From assembly GCA_012103475.1 (NCBI GenBank), contig WLWS01000001.1, positions 62,001 through 126,000 on the forward strand: a stretch of 64,000 bases of DNA. The letters run 5' to 3'. Both the position numbers and the translations under genes were made by a program. Below the pieces are notes generated by a model. That model did no database searches, was not told the origin of the DNA, and saw only the letters and a list, made by a program, of their open reading frames with translations. Within the stretch, counting starts at the first letter, position 1. The number at the start of each line of letters is the position of its first letter. Shown here piece by piece: positions 37,172 through 46,202 of the stretch. Source of the stretch: Gammaproteobacteria bacterium (GTDB taxonomy: Bacteria > Pseudomonadota > Gammaproteobacteria > Eutrophobiales > Eutrophobiaceae).

Positions 37172-37208
37172 TTTTTCCGCAAAGACCGGAACGCTGCCGA
37201 TTCAGAAT

Positions 37209-38387
37209 CTACTTGAATATATGATGCTGAGTCTGATTGGCGTCGATAAAATCCCAATCGTAAGTAACGCCGAGACCGGGGCCTTCTGGTACCGGCAAAT
37301 AACCATCAGCAGGCAGATCTTCCACCTGATCGGAATAGCCACAAGCGTAAACCGGCGGCACCATATTGGGCATATCCGGTCCGACCAGCGCCATTTCATA
37401 CATCAGAGAGTTACGCATCGCAGACAGGCACAGGCGATGCGCCGGGCCGACAGCATGCAATTGTAAATCGAGCCCTAATCCTTCACAAAAATGCGCAATT
37501 TTCATCACTCCGGTAATACCCATATCGTACTCAGGGTCGGCGTGTATCATGTCGCAGCCACCGTTAACCAGAAAAGAGGCTTTTTGTTCAAGACCACGAA
37601 CATGTTCACTGATCAGTAAGGGCGTTTTCAATTTTTCCCGTAGGCGCTGATGGCCGTACGCGGAAACAGAAAGATCTCGATAAGGATCTTCGTACCACAG
37701 GCAATTAACCTCATCTGCCACCTTGCCCAGAGACAGTGCATCCATCCAGGTTCGCAACATGCAGGCCGGATCGATCATCAAGGCATAATCATCACCTATT
37801 CTTTCTCGTATACCGCGAAGGTTTTCTGCTTCACGACGAACATTGCCATCCTTCCAGCCATGTATTTTAAAACCATGAAAACCAATACGTTTACATTCCT
37901 CGGCATAGTCGGCGTAGTCCGCCGCAGTATTCAAACCACCTTTGCTCTCCTGCCCACCATAAGTACTGGCATAAGTCGGTAAGGTGTCACGGTAACCACC
38001 AAGCATACTTTTCACCGATACATCATGCATTCGACCGCACAGATCCCAGATAGCGATGTCGAGAGAACCGTGGCCCATGTGGTCATAGGCACGAATTTCC
38101 CTTTTCAGCGTGTCATAGATTTCTTCACGCCGTTCCGGATCGTGTCCAAGTAATAATGGCGCCAGCATGCAGGCCTGGCCAAAGGAGGATGGCGTGCCCA
38201 CCCAGTTTGTGACGTAGCCACCCATTATCCCTTCGTCATTATGAATACGCACGGCCCAGCGCTTCGGGCTGAATGTTGAGCCTTTTACATAAGCCATATT
38301 GCCAACACCGGCCGCAGCCGTTTCAAGACCAATGTTATCAACGCTAAAACTGAATTCGGTCAGTTCAACGGAAGTAATTTTACTCAT
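37209..38387 (-). CDS. Enolase-superfamily dehydratase, mandelate-racemase type (KxH)
   Basis: A 392-residue TIM-barrel enzyme of the mandelate racemase/muconate lactonizing group. The second-strand motif is FKIHGWK (Lys174-x-His176); metal ligands are expected at MIDPAC, WYEDP and ISEH; the His general acid/base in LQLHAVGP is present. Such enzymes abstract the alpha proton of a carboxylate and dehydrate or racemise sugar acids or aryl hydroxy acids. The N-terminal capping domain contains SFSVDNIGLETAAAG. It is the last gene of a minus-strand operon with an alcohol dehydrogenase, an MFS transporter and an MBL-fold hydrolase. Substrate unknown. Confidence 0.88.
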   Translation of the reverse strand: MSKITSVELTEFSFSVDNIGLETAAAGVGNMAYVKGSTFSPKRWAVRIHNDEGIMGGYVTNWVGTPSSFGQACMLAPLLLGHDPERREEIYDTLKREIRAYDHMGHGSLDIAIWDLCGRMHDVSVKSMLGGYRDTLPTYASTYGGQESKGGLNTAADYADYAEECKRIGFHGFKIHGWKDGNVRREAENLRGIRERIGDDYALMIDPACMLRTWMDALSLGKVADEVNCLWYEDPYRDLSVSAYGHQRLREKLKTPLLISEHVRGLEQKASFLVNGGCDMIHADPEYDMGITGVMKIAHFCEGLGLDLQLHAVGPAHRLCLSAMRNSLMYEMALVGPDMPNMVPPVYACGYSDQVEDLPADGYLPVPEGPGLGVTYDWDFIDANQTQHHIFK

Positions 38388-38411
38388 GATAATTATCCTG
38401 TGAAAAAACTC

Positions 38412-39317
38412 TTAAGAAGATTTGCTGTCCAGCCAGTAATTGTCCTCCCCCGCAAGGCGTCTGATGTAACCCGCCGTGGGCGTGGAAAAATGTGTGCCGA
38501 TAATCAGCACATCACTGTCAACATACATTGAAAATATTTTGTTACGTGTCTGTAAGCCCTTTTCCTGATCACTGTCCGCAGAGCTACACCAATGCGGCCG
38601 CGAAAACTGTACCGGATGATGCACAAAATCACCGGTAATCACAGCTTCCTTACCCTCGGAACTGATATGCACACTGACATGCCCCGGCGTATGACCCGGT
38701 GTCGGTATCAGTTTCACGCCCTCACAAACTTGATGTTCGCAATCAACCAGCTCCACCAGGTTTGCCTCGACTATCGGGCGAATAGACTGCTGCAAAACCG
38801 GACCGATTTCTATCTCATCTTCATTCGCATCCCAGTGCTCCCACTCTTCCTTTGCAAACAGATAACGGGCTTCAGTGAAAGTAGGTACCCATTCATCATT
38901 AACCAGCATAGTATTCCAGCCAACATGGTCAACGTGCAGATGTGTACATAGGACAGTATCGATACTGTCTTTCGCATAACCTGCCTGTTCAAGATCGCTC
39001 AGGAAAGTCGTTTGCATCTTGTCCCAATCCGGCACCGCGAGTTGTTTATCGTTACCGATGCAGGTATCAACAATGATTCGTCTTTCGCCCGTATCGATAA
39101 TGAGAGCGTGCACACTGAAAATCAGATCGCCATCGTCATTCATGAAATGTGGATTCATCCAGTCCAGTGTTTTACATAGTTCATTCTCGGCATCCGGCAG
39201 GACGAAGGCATTATTTCCCCAGACTACAAGTTCAACGATGCGGGTAATTTTGATCTCGCCGATCTGCCATTGCAAACTGATGTCCCGTTCCGTATTACAT
39301 TCTTTAAATGCCATCAT
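38412..39317 (-). CDS. Metallo-beta-lactamase-fold hydrolase
   Basis: A 301-residue zinc-dependent MBL-fold protein. The metal motif HLHVDHVG (HxHxDH) is near residue 122, followed by TPGHTPGHVSVH, GDFVHHPVQF and GTHFSTPTAG for the remaining ligands. There is no signal peptide. MBL members of this size include lactonases, ester hydrolases and thioesterases. Between an MFS transporter and an enolase-superfamily dehydratase, a lactone or ester step is a fair guess. Spacing of 22-24 bases to both neighbours supports one operon. Confidence 0.88.
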   Translation of the reverse strand: MMAFKECNTERDISLQWQIGEIKITRIVELVVWGNNAFVLPDAENELCKTLDWMNPHFMNDDGDLIFSVHALIIDTGERRIIVDTCIGNDKQLAVPDWDKMQTTFLSDLEQAGYAKDSIDTVLCTHLHVDHVGWNTMLVNDEWVPTFTEARYLFAKEEWEHWDANEDEIEIGPVLQQSIRPIVEANLVELVDCEHQVCEGVKLIPTPGHTPGHVSVHISSEGKEAVITGDFVHHPVQFSRPHWCSSADSDQEKGLQTRNKIFSMYVDSDVLIIGTHFSTPTAGYIRRLAGEDNYWLDSKSS

Positions 39318-39339
39318 AATGTTTCTCCTGCTCTGTCAA

Positions 39340-40620
39340 CTAATCAAACAAACGTTTGCCCGAGGCAAACACTAGATAAAATACCAGACCGAATAAATAA
39401 ACAGCTGCGGCTACCTGAAAAACCAGAGTCCATGAGTCCGTCCAGCTAAGAATCAAGCCACTGACATAGACGCCGATGATTCCGGGTATGGTGCCGGCAG
39501 TGTTTGACAGACCCATCAGAACACCAGCATAACGTGGCGCAATATCCAGATGATTAACGATGAAACCACCGGCGGAAAAAGCGATGAAAATATTGGCGAG
39601 CGTCATCAATGCGATTGCGGCTGAAGCACTTTCAACGTAACCAACAAAGAGTAATATTAAGGCCGGGCCACCAAAGCCGATGCTTTGCATGGTTTTGCGA
39701 ATCTTTGTTGTTTGCCAGCCGCGCATGCTTAGCTTGTCAGCAATGAAACCGGCAATATTGAAAAACAAAAACGCGGCTATGTAGGGAAACATGGAGAAAA
39801 TACCGACCGAGGCAAAATCCACATTCAAACCTTTGTTAACGTAAGTAGGTAACCAGGCCAGCAAGACATAGGTACCCCAGTTTGAACAAAAGTGACCGAC
39901 TATAATCGCCCAGACTGCTGGCGAACTGAGTAATATGCGCCAGGGTGGTGATTCCGTTGCTTCCTTTGGCGCTGCATCTTTTTTAATCAGAGCGAGTTCA
40001 CTTTCACTTATGCTCGGATGGGTATCAGGATAGGAAGTCGCCAGTCTTTGCCAGATGACAAACCAGACAAGGCCAAACAAACCAAAAGAATAGAAGGCCC
40101 ACTGCCAACCATAATTGAGAACAATCCATGGTGTCACCAGCAAGCCGAATACAATGCCAAGGGGTATCGCGGAGAAAGTTGCGCCGATAGCCCGCGCCGC
40201 TTCATTGCGTGGCAACCAACGACCATACAAACTATAAATGGCCGGCAGAGCGACACCCTCTCCTGCACCCATACCAATACGGGCCAGAATCAACCCTGCG
40301 AATCCGGCATAGGCTGCAAAGGGCGTAATAAAGGTAAACAGCGACCAGACTAAAACGGCGATGCCGAGTAGTAATTTGCCACCGAAACGATCCGCAAGCC
40401 GACCACACAGTACCTGGGTCAGGAGATAGCCGATAAAGAATGAAGACAGGACCATGCCCTGAACATCCGGACTCCAGTCGAGTTCCTTCGACATCGGAAT
40501 GATGGCAATGGAAATATTAACCCGGTCCATGTAGCAGACGAACATGGCAGCGACAGACAAACCGGCCACGGTGTAACGTCTTGGCCAGTATTCGCGCAAG
40601 GACAAACTCGCTTGATTCAT
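39340..40620 (-). CDS. MFS transporter, anion:cation symporter (ACS) type
   Basis: A 426-residue major-facilitator permease with 12 predicted transmembrane segments. The loop 2-3 motif GRLADRFGGKLLLG and the N-terminal MFVCYMDRVNISIAIIPMSKEL are typical of the ACS subfamily, which imports carboxylates such as hexuronates, galactonate or aromatic acids by proton symport. It lies between the alcohol dehydrogenase and the MBL-fold hydrolase in a minus-strand operon driven from the AraC-type operator at 41.9 kb. An organic-acid substrate fits the dehydratases of the island. Confidence 0.9.
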   Translation of the reverse strand: MNQASLSLREYWPRRYTVAGLSVAAMFVCYMDRVNISIAIIPMSKELDWSPDVQGMVLSSFFIGYLLTQVLCGRLADRFGGKLLLGIAVLVWSLFTFITPFAAYAGFAGLILARIGMGAGEGVALPAIYSLYGRWLPRNEAARAIGATFSAIPLGIVFGLLVTPWIVLNYGWQWAFYSFGLFGLVWFVIWQRLATSYPDTHPSISESELALIKKDAAPKEATESPPWRILLSSPAVWAIIVGHFCSNWGTYVLLAWLPTYVNKGLNVDFASVGIFSMFPYIAAFLFFNIAGFIADKLSMRGWQTTKIRKTMQSIGFGGPALILLFVGYVESASAAIALMTLANIFIAFSAGGFIVNHLDIAPRYAGVLMGLSNTAGTIPGIIGVYVSGLILSWTDSWTLVFQVAAAVYLFGLVFYLVFASGKRLFD

Positions 40621-40668
40621 ATTAACTGTCTTTTATCATTTAGTGACAGCAACAACACTGCCGGGAAT

Positions 40669-41778
40669 TTATTCAGGCATGCGCAGAATAGGTTTAATGA
40701 CCTCACCGGTAACGGCACTGTCGTATACGGCCTGATTGATATCAGCAAAATCATAAAATTTGACGAAGCGATCGTAGGGCAGATGTCCCTGACGAAACAG
40801 TTCAGCAAGATAAGGCACAAAATTCTGGACATTGGCTTCGCCCATGACGACGCCGCGAATACCACGTCCGAATACGACCTGATCCATTTCCAGTGGCACC
40901 GTGATTGCAGAAGGTGTGACACCGACCTGTGCGCACCAGCCGGGTGGCGTTAAACAATTAACTGCCTGTAAAACCACAGTCGGAACACCTGTGCATTCCA
41001 TGGAATAATTGGCACCCCCAGCGGTCAGAGATAGAATTTTCTCCACAACATCACCTTGCTCAGGGTTAATCACATCTGTCGCACCAATCTCGAGCGCCAT
41101 CTGCAATCGCGCCTGATTAATATCAACAACGATTATCTTGCTACAGCCGCTTAATTTCGCACCCATAACTCCGGCAAGACCTACTGTACCGGCGCCAAAT
41201 ATAGCAATGCTGGAACCCGGTTCCGGTTTGAGCGCATTCATTACGGTGCCAACACCGGTAGTCAGGCCGCAACCCAGGGGACCCATCAATTCCAGTGGTA
41301 AATCTGAGGGAACTTTGATGACACCACGAGTTGAGGCAATCACATGAGTGGAAAAGGAGGATTGGGCAACGAAACGACCTCGCATAGCTTCGCCATCACA
41401 AACCAGACAGGTGCTGCCGTCGACACGTTCGCCACTGAGATTCCTTTGCGCAAATTCAACACAGTAAAATGGCAGGCCACTGTGACAGTTTCGACAATGT
41501 CCACAGGAATCCCCGCAGAGTACAACATGATCACCAACCTTCACGTGAGTGACTGACTCGCCTACCTGTTCGACCACACCTGCCCCTTCGTGCCCAAGCA
41601 CCATTGGTAGCGGCAATGCGAATGCCTGTTCCTTAACGGCAATATCCGTATGGCAAATTCCGGTTGCCTTGATTTTGACCTGAACTTCGTCGCTGCGGGG
41701 TGGCAGTAACTCCATCTCGCGCAATTCAAATGGTTTTTCAGGCGAAAGTGCAATCGCTGCCAATGTTTGTGCTGACAT
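40669..41778 (-). CDS. Zinc alcohol dehydrogenase, aryl-alcohol type
   Basis: A 369-residue medium-chain dehydrogenase. Catalytic-zinc ligands appear in GICHTDIAV and GHEGAGVVEQVG; the structural zinc loop CGDSCGHCRNCHSGLPFYC is intact; the NAD-binding motif is GAGTVGLAGV with Asp in VVDINQARL, indicating NAD preference. The GCGLTTGVGTV stretch is shared by XylB-type aryl-alcohol and class III dehydrogenases. It is the first gene of a five-kilobase minus-strand operon (ADH, MFS, MBL, dehydratase). A TATACT box at 41866-41871 with an AraC-type operator 19 bp further upstream forms its promoter. Probably oxidises a primary or aryl alcohol. Confidence 0.9.
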   Translation of the reverse strand: MSAQTLAAIALSPEKPFELREMELLPPRSDEVQVKIKATGICHTDIAVKEQAFALPLPMVLGHEGAGVVEQVGESVTHVKVGDHVVLCGDSCGHCRNCHSGLPFYCVEFAQRNLSGERVDGSTCLVCDGEAMRGRFVAQSSFSTHVIASTRGVIKVPSDLPLELMGPLGCGLTTGVGTVMNALKPEPGSSIAIFGAGTVGLAGVMGAKLSGCSKIIVVDINQARLQMALEIGATDVINPEQGDVVEKILSLTAGGANYSMECTGVPTVVLQAVNCLTPPGWCAQVGVTPSAITVPLEMDQVVFGRGIRGVVMGEANVQNFVPYLAELFRQGHLPYDRFVKFYDFADINQAVYDSAVTGEVIKPILRMPE

Positions 41779-41865
41779 AGCTCCTCCTGTTAATGAATCA
41801 AGTTTAGCTGTTCGACAAGCCGGACCGCATCATCTTTAGTACGAGTTTCGCTCTATAAGCGAAAA

Positions 41866-41931
41866 AGTATAGAGAAGTCATGCTCGCCGGCTTTTGCAGT
41901 GGATGCCAGCTTTTTATCTTTTGGTGCCAAA
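41866..41931 (-). promoter_or_regulatory. AraC-type operator and promoter A (ADH operon)
   Basis: The operator (41891-41931) has half-sites GATGCCA (41902) and GGTGCCA (41923) on the plus strand, 21 bp apart. Read towards the ADH gene on the minus strand, it ends in ACTGCAAAAG, then 19 bp, then the -10 box TATACT (41871-41866). There is no good -35 box, as expected when an activator replaces it. Sites B and C repeat this layout. The site also lies 23 bases before the start of AraC regulator 2 and may control it. Confidence 0.75.
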
Positions 41932-41952
41932 GCTGCTATTATTGAAATCACT

Positions 41953-42996
41953 ATGTCCACCTATTCACTAACAAATAGCTGGCTGTCCGCACTGGTAAGA
42001 GCGGTAGAGACCTACAACATCGATCCTCACGATCTGCTTGTTGGCGAACTGCAGACCGATGACCTGTCCAAGCCCGTCAACGCCAGAATTGATCACGATG
42101 CCATGACTAGAATGTGGAGACGCGCGTCTGTAATAACCAACGACCCCGCCATCGGCCTGGTAGCCGCCGGTTTCGTCGGCCCCGCCACTTTTGGATCGGT
42201 CTCATTTGCCATGAACGCGAGTGACTGTACCTCAACAGCATTGAGGGCATTGGTACGATATTCTGTACTTGGTTCCAACGCCGCCACATGGACCTTCAGA
42301 CAGGATGAGAAATATGTGGAGCTCACTCAAAAAATGCGCGGGCCGATCGGTGCTTCAGAGCAAAAGGACGCCAATGCTGCCGGCATTTTGCATATATGCC
42401 GAAGCCTGGGCGATCCGCGTCTGCGTTACGAAAAACTGGTGATTGGCAGACCAGCTCCGAAAGACATCTCACGCTGGCGTGAACATTTTTCTCTGGTACC
42501 TGAGTTTCAGGATAACGGCATCAGCTTTATGCGTTTTTCCCGCGAGGCTGTCGATGAGCGCTGGCCCAACTATGAACCGGAATTATTTGAACTGAGTATT
42601 TCCATACTCGAAAGAAAATTGAAACAAGTAGGCAAGTCCTCCTTCCTTGCTCAGGTTAAGGGGCAAATAATTGAAGGACTGGAACAGGGTAATATTCATA
42701 TTGATCTGGTTGCGGATAAACTGGGGATCAGCCGACGTACCCTGCAAAGACGTCTGTGGACGGAAAGCCACTACACTTACAGCAATCTTTTTCAAGCTGT
42801 CAGACGTTCTCTCGCCAATCGTTACCTGCTCAGTTCATCGCGCTCGGTGGAAGAAATAAGCGATCTTCTCGGCTATTCAAATGTCTCAAGTTTTAGCAGA
42901 AGCTTTCGCCAGGGCTTTGGTACGACACCAACAGAATATCGTCGTCAAACCAGCAGTTCAGATACCGAAATTCTGGAATCGATCGGTCCCTTGTAG
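41953..42996 (+). CDS. AraC-family transcriptional regulator 2 (OruR-like)
   Basis: About 347 residues. The track starts at 41899, but that start lies inside the conserved operator, so I use ATG 41953 (MSTYSLTNSWL). The N-terminal part resembles the Arabinose_bd-type sensor of OruR/ArgR-like AraC proteins (YNIDPHDLL, DHDAMTRMWRRASVITNDPAIGLVAAG). The C-terminal HTH_18 domain has VADKLGISRRTLQRRL and EISDLLGYSNVSSFSRSFRQGFGTTPTEYRR. It is divergent from the ADH operon, and site A lies between them. Sites B and C in front of the PQQ dehydrogenase and a TonB receptor carry the same sequence, making this gene the best candidate activator of the second island. Confidence 0.9.
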   Translation: MSTYSLTNSWLSALVRAVETYNIDPHDLLVGELQTDDLSKPVNARIDHDAMTRMWRRASVITNDPAIGLVAAGFVGPATFGSVSFAMNASDCTSTALRALVRYSVLGSNAATWTFRQDEKYVELTQKMRGPIGASEQKDANAAGILHICRSLGDPRLRYEKLVIGRPAPKDISRWREHFSLVPEFQDNGISFMRFSREAVDERWPNYEPELFELSISILERKLKQVGKSSFLAQVKGQIIEGLEQGNIHIDLVADKLGISRRTLQRRLWTESHYTYSNLFQAVRRSLANRYLLSSSRSVEEISDLLGYSNVSSFSRSFRQGFGTTPTEYRRQTSSSDTEILESIGPL

Positions 42997-42998
42997 CT

Positions 42999-44012
42999 TT
43001 ATGGACTTAGCTGAACCTTAATCGAATTGCTGTGCTTGTCTTCCGCTACCGCGAAGGCCTCGGCGACCTGATCAAGTTTAAAGCGGTGAGTGTTTAAGAC
43101 CTCCAGTTGCCCGGCATACTTTCTCACCAAATCCGCGGCAAGCATCAGATCGGATCTGACACCTTCCTGACCGTGACAATTCGACGCAACCAGAGTCAAC
43201 TCATTAGTCATAAAACGCAAAGCAGGAATAGACGGATTATTTTTGAAGGCTCCAAGCAGCAGGATTGTGCCACCGGTCCTTGCCAATAAAACAGCATCAC
43301 TTAATGTGTTAGCAATACCGCCAACTGTTTCTATAACAACATCGATATACTGATCGCCAAGTTCCTCAAGCAGACTCTCTGAGTCCTTAAAAACAGCACT
43401 CGCACCGAAGTGTCTCGCGACTTCCTGTTGATGCTTATGCCGGGCACTGACAAAAACTTCTTCAGCGCCGGCAGCGTAGGCACTCAAAATAGAAAGCAAA
43501 CCAATTGAACCTGCTCCCAAAATCGCCACCCGTTTACCCAACTGGATATTCGCTCGCCGGGCCCCGCGCACACATATGCCCATAGGTTCAATCAGGGCTG
43601 TAATATTAGGCGGGATGTCGCTGCCAGTGAGAACAATTATTGACTCTGGCACTTGTATAAATTCTGCCAGACCACCCGGTAAGGTATGACCGAAGAATTC
43701 CTTGCTGGCACAACGATTAGGGTTACCACTTCTGCAATGTTCGCAAGTCCCACAACCCAGCACGGGTTCAACCATTACTGAGGTGCCAGTTTTAAGTTCG
43801 ACATTATCACCAGTACTGTCAATCACAGCAGCTATTTCATGACCGGGGCGAATACCGGCAGGAGAACCAAGAATACCTGTCTTGATGTGCAAATCCGTAC
43901 CGCAAATACCAACTGCTGTCACAGCCAATTGGCACCAGCCAGGTTGTAATTCGGGAATGTCGACGCGCTGAATGCTTATGCTTCCATCTTCCGCAAACAC
44001 CGCCGCTTTCAT
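42999..44012 (-). CDS. Zinc-dependent dehydrogenase, sorbitol/threonine dehydrogenase type
   Basis: A 337-residue medium-chain dehydrogenase. Catalytic zinc: GICGTDLHI and GHEIAAVID; structural zinc loop CGTCEHCRSGNPNRC; NAD(P)-binding GAGSIGLLSI with SARHKHQ after the second strand, which tolerates NADP. It belongs to the polyol/threonine dehydrogenase branch rather than the aryl-alcohol branch of the other ADH, so the two probably act on different intermediates. It is the last gene of the PQQ-dehydrogenase/enolase-family operon, 5 bases after the dehydratase stop. Its stop lies 2 bases from the convergent AraC regulator 2. Confidence 0.88.
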   Translation of the reverse strand: MKAAVFAEDGSISIQRVDIPELQPGWCQLAVTAVGICGTDLHIKTGILGSPAGIRPGHEIAAVIDSTGDNVELKTGTSVMVEPVLGCGTCEHCRSGNPNRCASKEFFGHTLPGGLAEFIQVPESIIVLTGSDIPPNITALIEPMGICVRGARRANIQLGKRVAILGAGSIGLLSILSAYAAGAEEVFVSARHKHQQEVARHFGASAVFKDSESLLEELGDQYIDVVIETVGGIANTLSDAVLLARTGGTILLLGAFKNNPSIPALRFMTNELTLVASNCHGQEGVRSDLMLAADLVRKYAGQLEVLNTHRFKLDQVAEAFAVAEDKHSNSIKVQLSP

Positions 44013-44017
44013 CTTGC

Positions 44018-45142
44018 TTAATCTTCTATTATGAACTCAGGATTAATTTCCACACCCAGACCGGGAGATTTTGGCAAGGCCAGATAACCTTCTTCATCAA
44101 CAGCAGGTGGCTTGTTCAGTATGGCGAGGAAATTCTGATAAGCACCAATGGGAGGATCATTCACTAACTCGAGATAAGGTGCGTGTGACCAACTCGCCAC
44201 CATATGCATATGCGCAATCAGGCCGAGTTTGACGTAACCATTGTGCGGTACGATCTGCTTATTATATTGCCGGGCAATTTCTCCAACCTTTAAAGTCTCA
44301 GTAATACCAGTCAATACCAGACATTCCGGTTGCAGAATACTATAGCTATTTCGTTTACACATTTCCTCAAATTCGAACAGGACACTACTGTTTTCTCCGC
44401 CGGCAATCGGTATTTCCAGTGCCTCACCCAGCTTTGTCAGTTCATCAAAGGCGTAGCGTGGTCTGGGTTCTTCGAGCCAGCTGCAACCAAGGTTCTGTAA
44501 TTCGAGACCAGTTTCGTAAGCCCTTTTGTAATCCCAACGTACACCCGGCTGCCAGCTACCTTTCGACTGGGCCTGATTGGCATCCGCCATGATTTTCATA
44601 TCATCCCCTACCGCTTCTCGCACACAGGAGACTGTGCGCAGATCTTCCTTCATGCTTTCATGATGCAAACGTAACTTAATGGCCTGCCAACCCTCCTCCT
44701 TCAGCTTCAATGCCATATCCGCCCGTTCTTCGGGTTCGGAGAGCAGAACCATAGCCGCATAAGGAACAATTTTGTCTTTTTTACCACCCCATAATTTGTA
44801 AAGCGGCTGATTTTTGGCTTTGCCAACAATATCCCACAAGGCGATATCGACACCGGCAACGTGTTGATAGTGGGTTCCGAATTGCAGATAGTATTCGAGC
44901 ATTGCACTGAGCTGTTCGACCTGTAATGGATCTTTTCCCACAAGAAGTTTTTCAAGTGTCGGCAGGAAGCGTTCATCTATTTCAGGACCGATGCCCTTAA
45001 GGCCTTCATCGGTTTCAATTTCAACGTAAGAACCGCCACCGATTTGTACTGGTAAGTAATCGCCCGGGCTCCAGGCCAGTTCAAGTGCGCCCAGTTCTTC
45101 AAGGACACGTAATCGACGAAGCCGTATTTTACTTATTTTCAT
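44018..45142 (-). CDS. Enolase-superfamily dehydratase/racemase (KxR type)
   Basis: A 374-residue mandelate-racemase-type enzyme. Second-strand motif IKLRLHH (Lys156-x-Arg158), metal ligand strands MADANQA, WLEEP and GGEN, and the His motif VPHNGYVKLG are all visible. The N-terminal cap has LELAWSPGDYLPVQIGGGSYVEIETDEG. Its catalytic residues differ from those of the other two family members here, so it probably acts on a different acid. It follows the PQQ dehydrogenase by 22 bases and precedes the zinc dehydrogenase by 5. Regulated from operator B if transcription passes the PQQ gene. Confidence 0.88.
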   Translation of the reverse strand: MKISKIRLRRLRVLEELGALELAWSPGDYLPVQIGGGSYVEIETDEGLKGIGPEIDERFLPTLEKLLVGKDPLQVEQLSAMLEYYLQFGTHYQHVAGVDIALWDIVGKAKNQPLYKLWGGKKDKIVPYAAMVLLSEPEERADMALKLKEEGWQAIKLRLHHESMKEDLRTVSCVREAVGDDMKIMADANQAQSKGSWQPGVRWDYKRAYETGLELQNLGCSWLEEPRPRYAFDELTKLGEALEIPIAGGENSSVLFEFEEMCKRNSYSILQPECLVLTGITETLKVGEIARQYNKQIVPHNGYVKLGLIAHMHMVASWSHAPYLELVNDPPIGAYQNFLAILNKPPAVDEEGYLALPKSPGLGVEINPEFIIED

Positions 45143-45164
45143 TGTTTGTCTTTACCTGTTTTTG

Positions 45165-46187
45165 TTATCTGCTTTGCTTGTCAGAAAGCCAGGTTAGCTG
45201 CGCGCTTTCCTTAATTCCCAGTACCACTTGTCTGTCTTCCCACGCCCGGGCTTTTACATAGTGCTGAATTTTCTCTACCTGTGCTTTCTTGAGCACATCG
45301 TTGAATGCTGCCATACCGTTCGCTGCCAGAATGCCTTCCAGAACGATGCGATCGAAAATTTCGTGTCGCTCTGCCGGCAGCAAACGCAGATCAGGAATTG
45401 ATCCGCCAGATCGCGCTAGTAATCCGTGACACATAGCACAATAATTATTATAGAGTCCCTCACCTTCGCCCAGTACAGCACTTTCTACCGCAATTCTGGT
45501 TTGCTCCGGGATAATTTTATCCACGACGCTGGCGGGAGGTAATTCTTCTTTTCCACCCAGTGCAAAAGTCAGCAGGCGTCCGAAGTTGCCATACTTTGTT
45601 GAGGCCGTATCGGTCTCGCCACCGAACAAGTCTGCGCCTCCGCCACCGGTAAGAACAGAAAGGTATTGTCTGTTATTAAATTCGAATGTGACCGGTGGCG
45701 CCAATATTGAGGTATAGGTATTGAACTGCCATAAGAGTTCCCCGTTCTCCTTATCATAGGCACTCAATTGACCTGCTGCATCTCCCTGAAAAACCAGACC
45801 ACCAGCGCTTGCCAGTACACCACCATTCCAGTAATAAGGGTTTCGTACACTCCACTTTGTTTCTCCAGTGAGTGGATCAAAAGCTTTCAGAGCACCACCA
45901 GGTGTCGGTTGTTCAGCAACATTGTCTATAAACAATTGCGCCAGCCGACCCATTTCCAGTCCAATGTTCCAACGACCCGGATCGCGACGATAAGATCCGA
46001 ATTGCTTCCATTCGTCGGCAATGGAAAAAATAAGCGGACTTTCCTGGGTAGGGATGTAAACCAGCCCGGCATCGACATCAACTGACATCGCCTGCCAGTT
46101 ATGAGCCCCGGCAGACCCCGGTAACACCCATTTTTCTTTTTCGAGGTAGTCCAGTTCGGAATTTTCGACCGGCCGCCCAGTCTCCAT
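45165..46187 (-). pseudogene. PQQ alcohol dehydrogenase, C-terminal part with cytochrome c
   Basis: The continuation, in the same frame, of the PQQ dehydrogenase after its internal TAG. It has the end of the beta-propeller (GGALKAFDPLTGETKWSVRN, SAYDKENGELLWQFNT, ILAPPVTFEFNNRQYLSVL) and a C-terminal cytochrome c domain with haem motif CAMCH and a downstream Met region (AANGMAAFND). The listed Met is internal; no ribosome site fits, so separate translation is unlikely. The expected residue at the break is Trp (VT-W-ASHVD-METGRP). Confidence 0.88.
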
Positions 46188-46202
46188 ATCAACATGACTG
46201 GC

